Origin: Fragum whitleyi
Lineage: Eukaryota; Mollusca; Bivalvia; Cardiida; Cardiidae
Assembly (NCBI GenBank): GCA_948146395.1
Contig: OX411557.1
Coordinates: forward strand, 35,008,077-35,072,076
Reading direction: 5' to 3'
Length of the DNA stretch: 64,000 nucleotides
The notes beneath the pieces were generated by a model. It was given only the letters and a program-made list of their open reading frames with translations, searched no databases and was not told where the DNA came from. This document shows, piece by piece, positions 1 to 12,400 of the stretch. The translations under genes and the position numbers were made by a program. Within the stretch, counting starts at the first letter, position 1; each line of letters opens with the position of its first letter.

Positions 1-252
1 TTAATTTAAATTGAAATTCAATTAAATTGACAGCTACTGACTGGCGCAAGCTTCATATTGTGGCCACACTGCTTCTACAAACAATAATAATCAACTGAAA
101 TAGTTTTAAAAGTTTCAAAGCTACTATTTGCCTTTGAAGATTGATTTTTAAAACAAATTTCATGTTTTAATATGTTTGTTTATGTTTTTGAAACTTTTGA
201 AACTGAGTATTTATGGCCTATTTGACAATGTATCTCAGGGAGCATCAGGGTA

Positions 253-289
253 AAAGGAGAAACTGTTCATAACAATCAATTTCTCCTTT
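253..289. repeat. Hairpin 1 of the macrosatellite unit
   Basis: A perfect 10-bp inverted repeat: AAAGGAGAAA at 253-262 pairs with TTTCTCCTTT at 280-289 across a 17-nt loop. It recurs in each intact unit. It could fold in RNA or extrude in DNA. Function unknown. Confidence 0.7.
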
Positions 290-326
290 AACCACACTGT
301 TTTCCACAAGTTTTTACACCTTTTTT

Positions 327-340
327 ACAGTTGCAACTGT
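327..340. repeat. 14-bp perfect palindrome of the unit
   Basis: ACAGTTGCAACTGT is fully self-complementary and is present in every intact unit. In unit 4 a T-to-A change at 4544 lies just before the corresponding palindrome and leaves it intact. A dimeric DNA-binding protein could recognise such a site, but no family is implied. Confidence 0.6.
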
Positions 341-415
341 TACAAATCTTCTACAGATGATTCTTAATTGGATGTTTTTGAAATTGAATATTAACCATTC
401 CGACACGATACGCAT

Positions 416-421
416 TATATA
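416..421 (+). promoter_or_regulatory. TATATA box candidate in the unit
   Basis: TATATA sits 37 bp before hairpin 2 and about 310 bp before an AATAAA signal in the same unit. The spacing would allow a short polymerase II transcript of about 300 nt. AT-rich DNA produces such strings by chance, so this is only suggestive. Confidence 0.2.
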
Positions 422-458
422 GGTTGTCGCTAAAACCCCGCTTATTTGAAAAATTTTT

Positions 459-489
459 CATTAGAATTGCTGTCCCACCAATTCTAATG
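459..489. repeat. Hairpin 2 of the macrosatellite unit
   Basis: A perfect 10-bp inverted repeat: CATTAGAATT at 459-468 against AATTCTAATG at 480-489, with an 11-nt loop. It recurs in each unit. Together with hairpin 1 and the palindrome it makes a structured block of about 240 bp. Confidence 0.7.
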
Positions 490-726
490 GCAAATAACAC
501 CTTTAAACATTGAGGATGAATTAGAATTCACTGCGGTTGAAATAGTTTTCTTGTTTTAGAGCAAAATTTGGAGCTACAAGGCAAGTCCGAAGAAAGGCAA
601 AAAACAGTCGCGGATACAAGTTTAGTCGCGAGACATGCATCTTTTTGAGGAGACATCATTTGCTTGAAACCGCACACTCTGTGGCTATAATTGTATTTTA
701 CAGATGTTCATGTACTAGATAGCTAG

Positions 727-732
727 AATAAA
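727..732 (+). terminator. AATAAA polyadenylation-signal candidate in the unit
   Basis: AATAAA is followed within 5-25 nt by a T-rich stretch (CTCTTTCTTTGAGTTTTT), the arrangement expected of an animal cleavage/polyadenylation site. It repeats in each unit. No transcript evidence is available. Confidence 0.25.
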
Positions 733-772
733 CTCTTTCTTTGAGTTTTTAAAAAAAATTTAGGTTTCATTT

Positions 773-785
773 AGGTGTAAGGTCA
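773..785 (+). promoter_or_regulatory. DR1-like nuclear receptor half-site pair in the unit
   Basis: AGGTGT-A-AGGTCA is two hexamers in direct orientation with a 1-bp spacer. The second is a consensus AGGTCA half-site and the first is one base away. DR1 sites are bound by RXR/HNF4/COUP-type receptors. With a fixed unit, one 13-bp match per 1407 bp can easily be chance. Confidence 0.15.
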
Positions 786-929
786 CCTGGCCAAGTACTT
801 CCGGGGTCGTAGGGTGCTGAAATAGTCCCTAAAAAAAATTTACCCCCATTTTCAAGTGTGTAAATAGGCATATAAAGAAGAACTTTCTGCTCTTTTATGG
901 TTAGATCTTTGACAATGTATTCTTTTGCA

Positions 930-1378
930 GTAAGTAAGCCAATATTTTCTTTATTTTTCAGGACTACTTTTTGTGTTCAGCTGGTTGGTGTTCTCCAGGG
1001 GGGTGTAGATTAAGCCGACTGTTTTGTCTTGGAATTTAGACGGTACGTGTGTTTGAGCTGATTTTGCGGAAAATCCAATGCATCATGATCTGGTTTAAAT
1101 GGGATTTTTCAAGAGTCCTAGGGGCAATCTATTCACATTAGGCACCCATATAGCCAAACGAATGTTGTGGAATTTGTGTCATTGTGTTGAAAATGTGGAA
1201 TTTACATGTATTTATATAGGAGAAAAAATGAGTGAGCTGCAACCTAAAGGCAGTTTGTACTCATTTTTTAAAAATTCAATATCTCAGCCAATTTTCAACC
1301 TTTCTGCCTCAAATTTGGACTACAACACAATCATGTTATGAAAAACTAGATGTGATTGAAATTTTACTCCTGGTGAGT
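930..1378 (+). other. Splice-like signals around a possible 411-bp exon in each unit
   Basis: GTAAGT begins at 930, and a strong acceptor (TATTTTCTTTATTTTTCAG) ends at 961. A second donor-like GTGAGT lies at 1373-1378. Acceptor and downstream donor would bracket an exon of 411 bp (962-1372) that contains the 80-aa ORF, but that exon has stops in its other frames and upstream of the ORF. The 930-961 pair is too close together to be an intron. Confidence 0.15.
1099..1341 (+). other. 80-codon ORF repeated once per unit, probably not coding
   Basis: ATG to TGA, 80 codons, beginning MGFFKSPRG and ending SNLDYNTIML. No domain, signal peptide or membrane segment is recognisable. The base at -3 is T, a poor initiation context, although +4 is G. 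The same ORF recurs at 2506, 3913, 5320, 7802 and every unit onward to 37351, and at 40163 with one Leu-to-Ser change. In unit 28 (38757) it carries an Arg-to-Leu change, a GAA-to-TAA stop at 38856 and the same Leu-to-Ser change. Where the sequence is free to differ, the changes are mostly non-synonymous or nonsense, so the open frame elsewhere is best explained by unit identity, not selection. Confidence 0.5.
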
Positions 1379-1380
1379 CA

Positions 1381-1437
1381 AATTTTGAATTCAGAATTAA
1401 ATTCAAATTAATTTAAATTGAAATTCAATTAAATTGA
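1381..1437. repeat. AATT-rich block at the arbitrary unit boundary
   Basis: Ten AATT tetranucleotides fall within 57 bp, many in overlapping or adjacent inverted arrangements. It recurs once per unit. Such tracts disfavour or phase nucleosomes and melt easily. No specific function can be assigned. Confidence 0.5.
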
Positions 1438-4400
1438 CAGCTACTGACTGGCGCAAGCTTCATATTGTGGCCACACTGCTTCTACAAACAATAATAATCA
1501 ACTGAAATAGTTTTAAAAGTTTCAAAGCTACTATTTGCCTTTGAAGATTGATTTTTAAAACAAATTTCATGTTTTAATATGTTTGTTTATGTTTTTGAAA
1601 CTTTTGAAACTGAGTATTTATGGCCTATTTGACAATGTATCTCAGGGAGCATCAGGGTAAAAGGAGAAACTGTTCATAACAATCAATTTCTCCTTTAACC
1701 ACACTGTTTTCCACAAGTTTTTACACCTTTTTTACAGTTGCAACTGTTACAAATCTTCTACAGATGATTCTTAATTGGATGTTTTTGAAATTGAATATTA
1801 ACCATTCCGACACGATACGCATTATATAGGTTGTCGCTAAAACCCCGCTTATTTGAAAAATTTTTCATTAGAATTGCTGTCCCACCAATTCTAATGGCAA
1901 ATAACACCTTTAAACATTGAGGATGAATTAGAATTCACTGCGGTTGAAATAGTTTTCTTGTTTTAGAGCAAAATTTGGAGCTACAAGGCAAGTCCGAAGA
2001 AAGGCAAAAAACAGTCGCGGATACAAGTTTAGTCGCGAGACATGCATCTTTTTGAGGAGACATCATTTGCTTGAAACCGCACACTCTGTGGCTATAATTG
2101 TATTTTACAGATGTTCATGTACTAGATAGCTAGAATAAACTCTTTCTTTGAGTTTTTAAAAAAAATTTAGGTTTCATTTAGGTGTAAGGTCACCTGGCCA
2201 AGTACTTCCGGGGTCGTAGGGTGCTGAAATAGTCCCTAAAAAAAATTTACCCCCATTTTCAAGTGTGTAAATAGGCATATAAAGAAGAACTTTCTGCTCT
2301 TTTATGGTTAGATCTTTGACAATGTATTCTTTTGCAGTAAGTAAGCCAATATTTTCTTTATTTTTCAGGACTACTTTTTGTGTTCAGCTGGTTGGTGTTC
2401 TCCAGGGGGGTGTAGATTAAGCCGACTGTTTTGTCTTGGAATTTAGACGGTACGTGTGTTTGAGCTGATTTTGCGGAAAATCCAATGCATCATGATCTGG
2501 TTTAAATGGGATTTTTCAAGAGTCCTAGGGGCAATCTATTCACATTAGGCACCCATATAGCCAAACGAATGTTGTGGAATTTGTGTCATTGTGTTGAAAA
2601 TGTGGAATTTACATGTATTTATATAGGAGAAAAAATGAGTGAGCTGCAACCTAAAGGCAGTTTGTACTCATTTTTTAAAAATTCAATATCTCAGCCAATT
2701 TTCAACCTTTCTGCCTCAAATTTGGACTACAACACAATCATGTTATGAAAAACTAGATGTGATTGAAATTTTACTCCTGGTGAGTCAAATTTTGAATTCA
2801 GAATTAAATTCAAATTAATTTAAATTGAAATTCAATTAAATTGACAGCTACTGACTGGCGCAAGCTTCATATTGTGGCCACACTGCTTCTACAAACAATA
2901 ATAATCAACTGAAATAGTTTTAAAAGTTTCAAAGCTACTATTTGCCTTTGAAGATTGATTTTTAAAACAAATTTCATGTTTTAATATGTTTGTTTATGTT
3001 TTTGAAACTTTTGAAACTGAGTATTTATGGCCTATTTGACAATGTATCTCAGGGAGCATCAGGGTAAAAGGAGAAACTGTTCATAACAATCAATTTCTCC
3101 TTTAACCACACTGTTTTCCACAAGTTTTTACACCTTTTTTACAGTTGCAACTGTTACAAATCTTCTACAGATGATTCTTAATTGGATGTTTTTGAAATTG
3201 AATATTAACCATTCCGACACGATACGCATTATATAGGTTGTCGCTAAAACCCCGCTTATTTGAAAAATTTTTCATTAGAATTGCTGTCCCACCAATTCTA
3301 ATGGCAAATAACACCTTTAAACATTGAGGATGAATTAGAATTCACTGCGGTTGAAATAGTTTTCTTGTTTTAGAGCAAAATTTGGAGCTACAAGGCAAGT
3401 CCGAAGAAAGGCAAAAAACAGTCGCGGATACAAGTTTAGTCGCGAGACATGCATCTTTTTGAGGAGACATCATTTGCTTGAAACCGCACACTCTGTGGCT
3501 ATAATTGTATTTTACAGATGTTCATGTACTAGATAGCTAGAATAAACTCTTTCTTTGAGTTTTTAAAAAAAATTTAGGTTTCATTTAGGTGTAAGGTCAC
3601 CTGGCCAAGTACTTCCGGGGTCGTAGGGTGCTGAAATAGTCCCTAAAAAAAATTTACCCCCATTTTCAAGTGTGTAAATAGGCATATAAAGAAGAACTTT
3701 CTGCTCTTTTATGGTTAGATCTTTGACAATGTATTCTTTTGCAGTAAGTAAGCCAATATTTTCTTTATTTTTCAGGACTACTTTTTGTGTTCAGCTGGTT
3801 GGTGTTCTCCAGGGGGGTGTAGATTAAGCCGACTGTTTTGTCTTGGAATTTAGACGGTACGTGTGTTTGAGCTGATTTTGCGGAAAATCCAATGCATCAT
3901 GATCTGGTTTAAATGGGATTTTTCAAGAGTCCTAGGGGCAATCTATTCACATTAGGCACCCATATAGCCAAACGAATGTTGTGGAATTTGTGTCATTGTG
4001 TTGAAAATGTGGAATTTACATGTATTTATATAGGAGAAAAAATGAGTGAGCTGCAACCTAAAGGCAGTTTGTACTCATTTTTTAAAAATTCAATATCTCA
4101 GCCAATTTTCAACCTTTCTGCCTCAAATTTGGACTACAACACAATCATGTTATGAAAAACTAGATGTGATTGAAATTTTACTCCTGGTGAGTCAAATTTT
4201 GAATTCAGAATTAAATTCAAATTAATTTAAATTGAAATTCAATTAAATTGACAGCTACTGACTGGCGCAAGCTTCATATTGTGGCCACACTGCTTCTACA
4301 AACAATAATAATCAACTGAAATAGTTTTAAAAGTTTCAAAGCTACTATTTGCCTTTGAAGATTGATTTTTAAAACAAATTTCATGTTTTAATATGTTTGT

Positions 4401-6293
4401 TTATGTTTTTGAAACTTTTGAAACTGAGTATTTATGGCCTATTTGACAATGTATCTCAGGGAGCATCAGGGTAAAAGGAGAAACTGTTCATAACAATCAA
4501 TTTCTCCTTTAACCACACTGTTTTCCACAAGTTTTTACACCTTATTTACAGTTGCAACTGTTACAAATCTTCTACAGATGATTCTTAATTGGATGTTTTT
4601 GAAATTGAATATTAACCATTCCGACACGATACGCATTATATAGGTTGTCGCTAAAACCCCGCTTATTTGAAAAATTTTTCATTAGAATTGCTGTCCCACC
4701 AATTCTAATGGCAAATAACACCTTTAAACATTGAGGATGAATTAGAATTCACTGCGGTTGAAATAGTTTTCTTGTTTTAGAGCAAAATTTGGAGCTACAA
4801 GGCAAGTCCGAAGAAAGGCAAAAAACAGTCGCGGATACAAGTTTAGTCGCGAGACATGCATCTTTTTGAGGAGACATCATTTGCTTGAAACCGCACACTC
4901 TGTGGCTATAATTGTATTTTACAGATGTTCATGTACTAGATAGCTAGAATAAACTCTTTCTTTGAGTTTTTAAAAAAAATTTAGGTTTCATTTAGGTGTA
5001 AGGTCACCTGGCCAAGTACTTCCGGGGTCGTAGGGTGCTGAAATAGTCCCTAAAAAAAATTTACCCCCATTTTCAAGTGTGTAAATAGGCATATAAAGAA
5101 GAACTTTCTGCTCTTTTATGGTTAGATCTTTGACAATGTATTCTTTTGCAGTAAGTAAGCCAATATTTTCTTTATTTTTCAGGACTACTTTTTGTGTTCA
5201 GCTGGTTGGTGTTCTCCAGGGGGGTGTAGATTAAGCCGACTGTTTTGTCTTGGAATTTAGACGGTACGTGTGTTTGAGCTGATTTTGCGGAAAATCCAAT
5301 GCATCATGATCTGGTTTAAATGGGATTTTTCAAGAGTCCTAGGGGCAATCTATTCACATTAGGCACCCATATAGCCAAACGAATGTTGTGGAATTTGTGT
5401 CATTGTGTTGAAAATGTGGAATTTACATGTATTTATATAGGAGAAAAAATGAGTGAGCTGCAACCTAAAGGCAGTTTGTACTCATTTTTTAAAAATTCAA
5501 TATCTCAGCCAATTTTCAACCTTTCTGCCTCAAATTTGGACTACAACACAATCATGTTATGAAAAACTAGATGTGATTGAAATTTTACTCCTGGTGAGTC
5601 AAATTTTGAATTCAGAATTAAATTCAAATTAATTTAAATTGAAATTCAATTAAATTGACAGCTACTGACTGGCGCAAGCTTCATATTGTGGCCACACTGC
5701 TTCTACAAACAATAATAATCAACTGAAATAGTTTTAAAAGTTTCAAATCTACTATTTGCCTTTGAAGATTGATTTTTAAAACAAATTTCATGTTTTAATA
5801 TGTTTGTTTATGTTTTTGAAACTTTTGAAACTGAGTATTTATGGCCTATTTGACAATGTATCTCAGGGAGCATCAGGGTAAAAGGAGAAACTGTTCATAA
5901 CAATCAATTTCTCCTTTAACCACACTGTTTTCCACAAGTTTTTACACCTTTTTTACAGTTGCAACTGTTACAAATCTTCTACAGATGATTCTTAATTGGA
6001 TGTTTTTGAAATTGAATATTAACCATTCCGACACGATACGCATTATATAGGTTGTCGCTAAAACCCCGCTTATTTGAAAAATTTTTCATTAGAATTGCTG
6101 TCCCACCAATTCTAATGGCAAATAACACCTTTAAACATTGAGGATGAATTAGAATTCACTGCGGTTGAAATAGTTTTCTTGTTTTAGAGCAAAATTTGGA
6201 GCTACAAGGCAAGTCCGAAGAAAGGCAAAAAACAGTCGCGGATACAAGTTTAGTCGCGAGACATGCATCTTTTTGAGGAGACATCATTTGCTT

Positions 6294-6493
6294 NNNNNNN
6301 NNNNNNNNNNNNNNNNNNNNNNNNNNNNNNNNNNNNNNNNNNNNNNNNNNNNNNNNNNNNNNNNNNNNNNNNNNNNNNNNNNNNNNNNNNNNNNNNNNNN
6401 NNNNNNNNNNNNNNNNNNNNNNNNNNNNNNNNNNNNNNNNNNNNNNNNNNNNNNNNNNNNNNNNNNNNNNNNNNNNNNNNNNNNNNNNNNNNN
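6294..6493. other. Assembly gap (200 N) inside unit 5
   Basis: Sequence stops at unit position 665 and resumes at unit position 1198. An intact unit would need 532 bp here (plus any multiple of 1407), but the gap is exactly 200 N, so it is a placeholder and not a measured length. ORFs that cross it, on either strand, are artefacts. Confidence 0.98.
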
Positions 6494-9400
6494 GAATTTA
6501 CATGTATTTATATAGGAGAAAAAATGAGTGAGCTGCAACCTAAAGGCAGTTTGTACTCATTTTTTAAAAATTCAATATCTCAGCCAATTTTCAACCTTTC
6601 TGCCTCAAATTTGGACTACAACACAATCATGTTATGAAAAACTAGATGTGATTGAAATTTTACTCCTGGTGAGTCAAATTTTGAATTCAGAATTAAATTC
6701 AAATTAATTTAAATTGAAATTCAATTAAATTGACAGCTACTGACTGGCGCAAGCTTCATATTGTGGCCACACTGCTTCTACAAACAATAATAATCAACTG
6801 AAATAGTTTTAAAAGTTTCAAAGCTACTATTTGCCTTTGAAGATTGATTTTTAAAACAAATTTCATGTTTTAATATGTTTGTTTATGTTTTTGAAACTTT
6901 TGAAACTGAGTATTTATGGCCTATTTGACAATGTATCTCAGGGAGCATCAGGGTAAAAGGAGAAACTGTTCATAACAATCAATTTCTCCTTTAACCACAC
7001 TGTTTTCCACAAGTTTTTACACCTTTTTTACAGTTGCAACTGTTACAAATCTTCTACAGATGATTCTTAATTGGATGTTTTTGAAATTGAATATTAACCA
7101 TTCCGACACGATACGCATTATATAGGTTGTCGCTAAAACCCCGCTTATTTGAAAAATTTTTCATTAGAATTGCTGTCCCACCAATTCTAATGGCAAATAA
7201 CACCTTTAAACATTGAGGATGAATTAGAATTCACTGCGGTTGAAATAGTTTTCTTGTTTTAGAGCAAAATTTGGAGCTACAAGGCAAGTCCGAAGAAAGG
7301 CAAAAAACAGTCGCGGATACAAGTTTAGTCGCGAGACATGCATCTTTTTGAGGAGACATCATTTGCTTGAAACCGCACACTCTGTGGCTATAATTGTATT
7401 TTACAGATGTTCATGTACTAGATAGCTAGAATAAACTCTTTCTTTGAGTTTTTAAAAAAAATTTAGGTTTCATTTAGGTGTAAGGTCACCTGGCCAAGTA
7501 CTTCCGGGGTCGTAGGGTGCTGAAATAGTCCCTAAAAAAAATTTACCCCCATTTTCAAGTGTGTAAATAGGCATATAAAGAAGAACTTTCTGCTCTTTTA
7601 TGGTTAGATCTTTGACAATGTATTCTTTTGCAGTAAGTAAGCCAATATTTTCTTTATTTTTCAGGACTACTTTTTGTGTTCAGCTGGTTGGTGTTCTCCA
7701 GGGGGGTGTAGATTAAGCCGACTGTTTTGTCTTGGAATTTAGACGGTACGTGTGTTTGAGCTGATTTTGCGGAAAATCCAATGCATCATGATCTGGTTTA
7801 AATGGGATTTTTCAAGAGTCCTAGGGGCAATCTATTCACATTAGGCACCCATATAGCCAAACGAATGTTGTGGAATTTGTGTCATTGTGTTGAAAATGTG
7901 GAATTTACATGTATTTATATAGGAGAAAAAATGAGTGAGCTGCAACCTAAAGGCAGTTTGTACTCATTTTTTAAAAATTCAATATCTCAGCCAATTTTCA
8001 ACCTTTCTGCCTCAAATTTGGACTACAACACAATCATGTTATGAAAAACTAGATGTGATTGAAATTTTACTCCTGGTGAGTCAAATTTTGAATTCAGAAT
8101 TAAATTCAAATTAATTTAAATTGAAATTCAATTAAATTGACAGCTACTGACTGGCGCAAGCTTCATATTGTGGCCACACTGCTTCTACAAACAATAATAA
8201 TCAACTGAAATAGTTTTAAAAGTTTCAAAGCTACTATTTGCCTTTGAAGATTGATTTTTAAAACAAATTTCATGTTTTAATATGTTTGTTTATGTTTTTG
8301 AAACTTTTGAAACTGAGTATTTATGGCCTATTTGACAATGTATCTCAGGGAGCATCAGGGTAAAAGGAGAAACTGTTCATAACAATCAATTTCTCCTTTA
8401 ACCACACTGTTTTCCACAAGTTTTTACACCTTTTTTACAGTTGCAACTGTTACAAATCTTCTACAGATGATTCTTAATTGGATGTTTTTGAAATTGAATA
8501 TTAACCATTCCGACACGATACGCATTATATAGGTTGTCGCTAAAACCCCGCTTATTTGAAAAATTTTTCATTAGAATTGCTGTCCCACCAATTCTAATGG
8601 CAAATAACACCTTTAAACATTGAGGATGAATTAGAATTCACTGCGGTTGAAATAGTTTTCTTGTTTTAGAGCAAAATTTGGAGCTACAAGGCAAGTCCGA
8701 AGAAAGGCAAAAAACAGTCGCGGATACAAGTTTAGTCGCGAGACATGCATCTTTTTGAGGAGACATCATTTGCTTGAAACCGCACACTCTGTGGCTATAA
8801 TTGTATTTTACAGATGTTCATGTACTAGATAGCTAGAATAAACTCTTTCTTTGAGTTTTTAAAAAAAATTTAGGTTTCATTTAGGTGTAAGGTCACCTGG
8901 CCAAGTACTTCCGGGGTCGTAGGGTGCTGAAATAGTCCCTAAAAAAAATTTACCCCCATTTTCAAGTGTGTAAATAGGCATATAAAGAAGAACTTTCTGC
9001 TCTTTTATGGTTAGATCTTTGACAATGTATTCTTTTGCAGTAAGTAAGCCAATATTTTCTTTATTTTTCAGGACTACTTTTTGTGTTCAGCTGGTTGGTG
9101 TTCTCCAGGGGGGTGTAGATTAAGCCGACTGTTTTGTCTTGGAATTTAGACGGTACGTGTGTTTGAGCTGATTTTGCGGAAAATCCAATGCATCATGATC
9201 TGGTTTAAATGGGATTTTTCAAGAGTCCTAGGGGCAATCTATTCACATTAGGCACCCATATAGCCAAACGAATGTTGTGGAATTTGTGTCATTGTGTTGA
9301 AAATGTGGAATTTACATGTATTTATATAGGAGAAAAAATGAGTGAGCTGCAACCTAAAGGCAGTTTGTACTCATTTTTTAAAAATTCAATATCTCAGCCA

Positions 9401-12400
9401 ATTTTCAACCTTTCTGCCTCAAATTTGGACTACAACACAATCATGTTATGAAAAACTAGATGTGATTGAAATTTTACTCCTGGTGAGTCAAATTTTGAAT
9501 TCAGAATTAAATTCAAATTAATTTAAATTGAAATTCAATTAAATTGACAGCTACTGACTGGCGCAAGCTTCATATTGTGGCCACACTGCTTCTACAAACA
9601 ATAATAATCAACTGAAATAGTTTTAAAAGTTTCAAAGCTACTATTTGCCTTTGAAGATTGATTTTTAAAACAAATTTCATGTTTTAATATGTTTGTTTAT
9701 GTTTTTGAAACTTTTGAAACTGAGTATTTATGGCCTATTTGACAATGTATCTCAGGGAGCATCAGGGTAAAAGGAGAAACTGTTCATAACAATCAATTTC
9801 TCCTTTAACCACACTGTTTTCCACAAGTTTTTACACCTTTTTTACAGTTGCAACTGTTACAAATCTTCTACAGATGATTCTTAATTGGATGTTTTTGAAA
9901 TTGAATATTAACCATTCCGACACGATACGCATTATATAGGTTGTCGCTAAAACCCCGCTTATTTGAAAAATTTTTCATTAGAATTGCTGTCCCACCAATT
10001 CTAATGGCAAATAACACCTTTAAACATTGAGGATGAATTAGAATTCACTGCGGTTGAAATAGTTTTCTTGTTTTAGAGCAAAATTTGGAGCTACAAGGCA
10101 AGTCCGAAGAAAGGCAAAAAACAGTCGCGGATACAAGTTTAGTCGCGAGACATGCATCTTTTTGAGGAGACATCATTTGCTTGAAACCGCACACTCTGTG
10201 GCTATAATTGTATTTTACAGATGTTCATGTACTAGATAGCTAGAATAAACTCTTTCTTTGAGTTTTTAAAAAAAATTTAGGTTTCATTTAGGTGTAAGGT
10301 CACCTGGCCAAGTACTTCCGGGGTCGTAGGGTGCTGAAATAGTCCCTAAAAAAAATTTACCCCCATTTTCAAGTGTGTAAATAGGCATATAAAGAAGAAC
10401 TTTCTGCTCTTTTATGGTTAGATCTTTGACAATGTATTCTTTTGCAGTAAGTAAGCCAATATTTTCTTTATTTTTCAGGACTACTTTTTGTGTTCAGCTG
10501 GTTGGTGTTCTCCAGGGGGGTGTAGATTAAGCCGACTGTTTTGTCTTGGAATTTAGACGGTACGTGTGTTTGAGCTGATTTTGCGGAAAATCCAATGCAT
10601 CATGATCTGGTTTAAATGGGATTTTTCAAGAGTCCTAGGGGCAATCTATTCACATTAGGCACCCATATAGCCAAACGAATGTTGTGGAATTTGTGTCATT
10701 GTGTTGAAAATGTGGAATTTACATGTATTTATATAGGAGAAAAAATGAGTGAGCTGCAACCTAAAGGCAGTTTGTACTCATTTTTTAAAAATTCAATATC
10801 TCAGCCAATTTTCAACCTTTCTGCCTCAAATTTGGACTACAACACAATCATGTTATGAAAAACTAGATGTGATTGAAATTTTACTCCTGGTGAGTCAAAT
10901 TTTGAATTCAGAATTAAATTCAAATTAATTTAAATTGAAATTCAATTAAATTGACAGCTACTGACTGGCGCAAGCTTCATATTGTGGCCACACTGCTTCT
11001 ACAAACAATAATAATCAACTGAAATAGTTTTAAAAGTTTCAAAGCTACTATTTGCCTTTGAAGATTGATTTTTAAAACAAATTTCATGTTTTAATATGTT
11101 TGTTTATGTTTTTGAAACTTTTGAAACTGAGTATTTATGGCCTATTTGACAATGTATCTCAGGGAGCATCAGGGTAAAAGGAGAAACTGTTCATAACAAT
11201 CAATTTCTCCTTTAACCACACTGTTTTCCACAAGTTTTTACACCTTTTTTACAGTTGCAACTGTTACAAATCTTCTACAGATGATTCTTAATTGGATGTT
11301 TTTGAAATTGAATATTAACCATTCCGACACGATACGCATTATATAGGTTGTCGCTAAAACCCCGCTTATTTGAAAAATTTTTCATTAGAATTGCTGTCCC
11401 ACCAATTCTAATGGCAAATAACACCTTTAAACATTGAGGATGAATTAGAATTCACTGCGGTTGAAATAGTTTTCTTGTTTTAGAGCAAAATTTGGAGCTA
11501 CAAGGCAAGTCCGAAGAAAGGCAAAAAACAGTCGCGGATACAAGTTTAGTCGCGAGACATGCATCTTTTTGAGGAGACATCATTTGCTTGAAACCGCACA
11601 CTCTGTGGCTATAATTGTATTTTACAGATGTTCATGTACTAGATAGCTAGAATAAACTCTTTCTTTGAGTTTTTAAAAAAAATTTAGGTTTCATTTAGGT
11701 GTAAGGTCACCTGGCCAAGTACTTCCGGGGTCGTAGGGTGCTGAAATAGTCCCTAAAAAAAATTTACCCCCATTTTCAAGTGTGTAAATAGGCATATAAA
11801 GAAGAACTTTCTGCTCTTTTATGGTTAGATCTTTGACAATGTATTCTTTTGCAGTAAGTAAGCCAATATTTTCTTTATTTTTCAGGACTACTTTTTGTGT
11901 TCAGCTGGTTGGTGTTCTCCAGGGGGGTGTAGATTAAGCCGACTGTTTTGTCTTGGAATTTAGACGGTACGTGTGTTTGAGCTGATTTTGCGGAAAATCC
12001 AATGCATCATGATCTGGTTTAAATGGGATTTTTCAAGAGTCCTAGGGGCAATCTATTCACATTAGGCACCCATATAGCCAAACGAATGTTGTGGAATTTG
12101 TGTCATTGTGTTGAAAATGTGGAATTTACATGTATTTATATAGGAGAAAAAATGAGTGAGCTGCAACCTAAAGGCAGTTTGTACTCATTTTTTAAAAATT
12201 CAATATCTCAGCCAATTTTCAACCTTTCTGCCTCAAATTTGGACTACAACACAATCATGTTATGAAAAACTAGATGTGATTGAAATTTTACTCCTGGTGA
12301 GTCAAATTTTGAATTCAGAATTAAATTCAAATTAATTTAAATTGAAATTCAATTAAATTGACAGCTACTGACTGGCGCAAGCTTCATATTGTGGCCACAC

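Larger units (their letters stand above)
1..1407. repeat. Representative macrosatellite unit (first complete copy)
   Basis: This copy serves as the reference for unit coordinates. In order it holds a 12-bp inverted repeat (AAAAGTTTCAAA at 108-119 against 187-198), a hairpin at 253-289, a 14-bp palindrome at 327-340, a TATATA box at 416-421, a hairpin at 459-489, an acceptor-like pyrimidine tract ending at 559, an AATAAA signal at 727-732, two A8 runs near 750 and 830, a nuclear-receptor-like direct repeat at 773-785, a GTAAGT/pyrimidine-AG pair at 930-961, the 80-codon ORF at 1099-1341, a GTGAGT at 1373-1378 and an AATT-rich block at 1381-1437. The start point is arbitrary because the array is circularly permuted. 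No long sub-repeats are visible inside the unit, so it is not a higher-order array of a short monomer. Confidence 0.9.

Noticed and set aside
930..961. A 32-bp intron within the unit (GTAAGT to CAG)
   Set aside because: Too short for spliceosomal removal; the two signals are more likely independent or chance.
6263..6637. ORFs of 80-124 codons spanning the N gap on both strands
   Set aside because: They exist only because N is read as an open codon; flanking units have stops in these frames.
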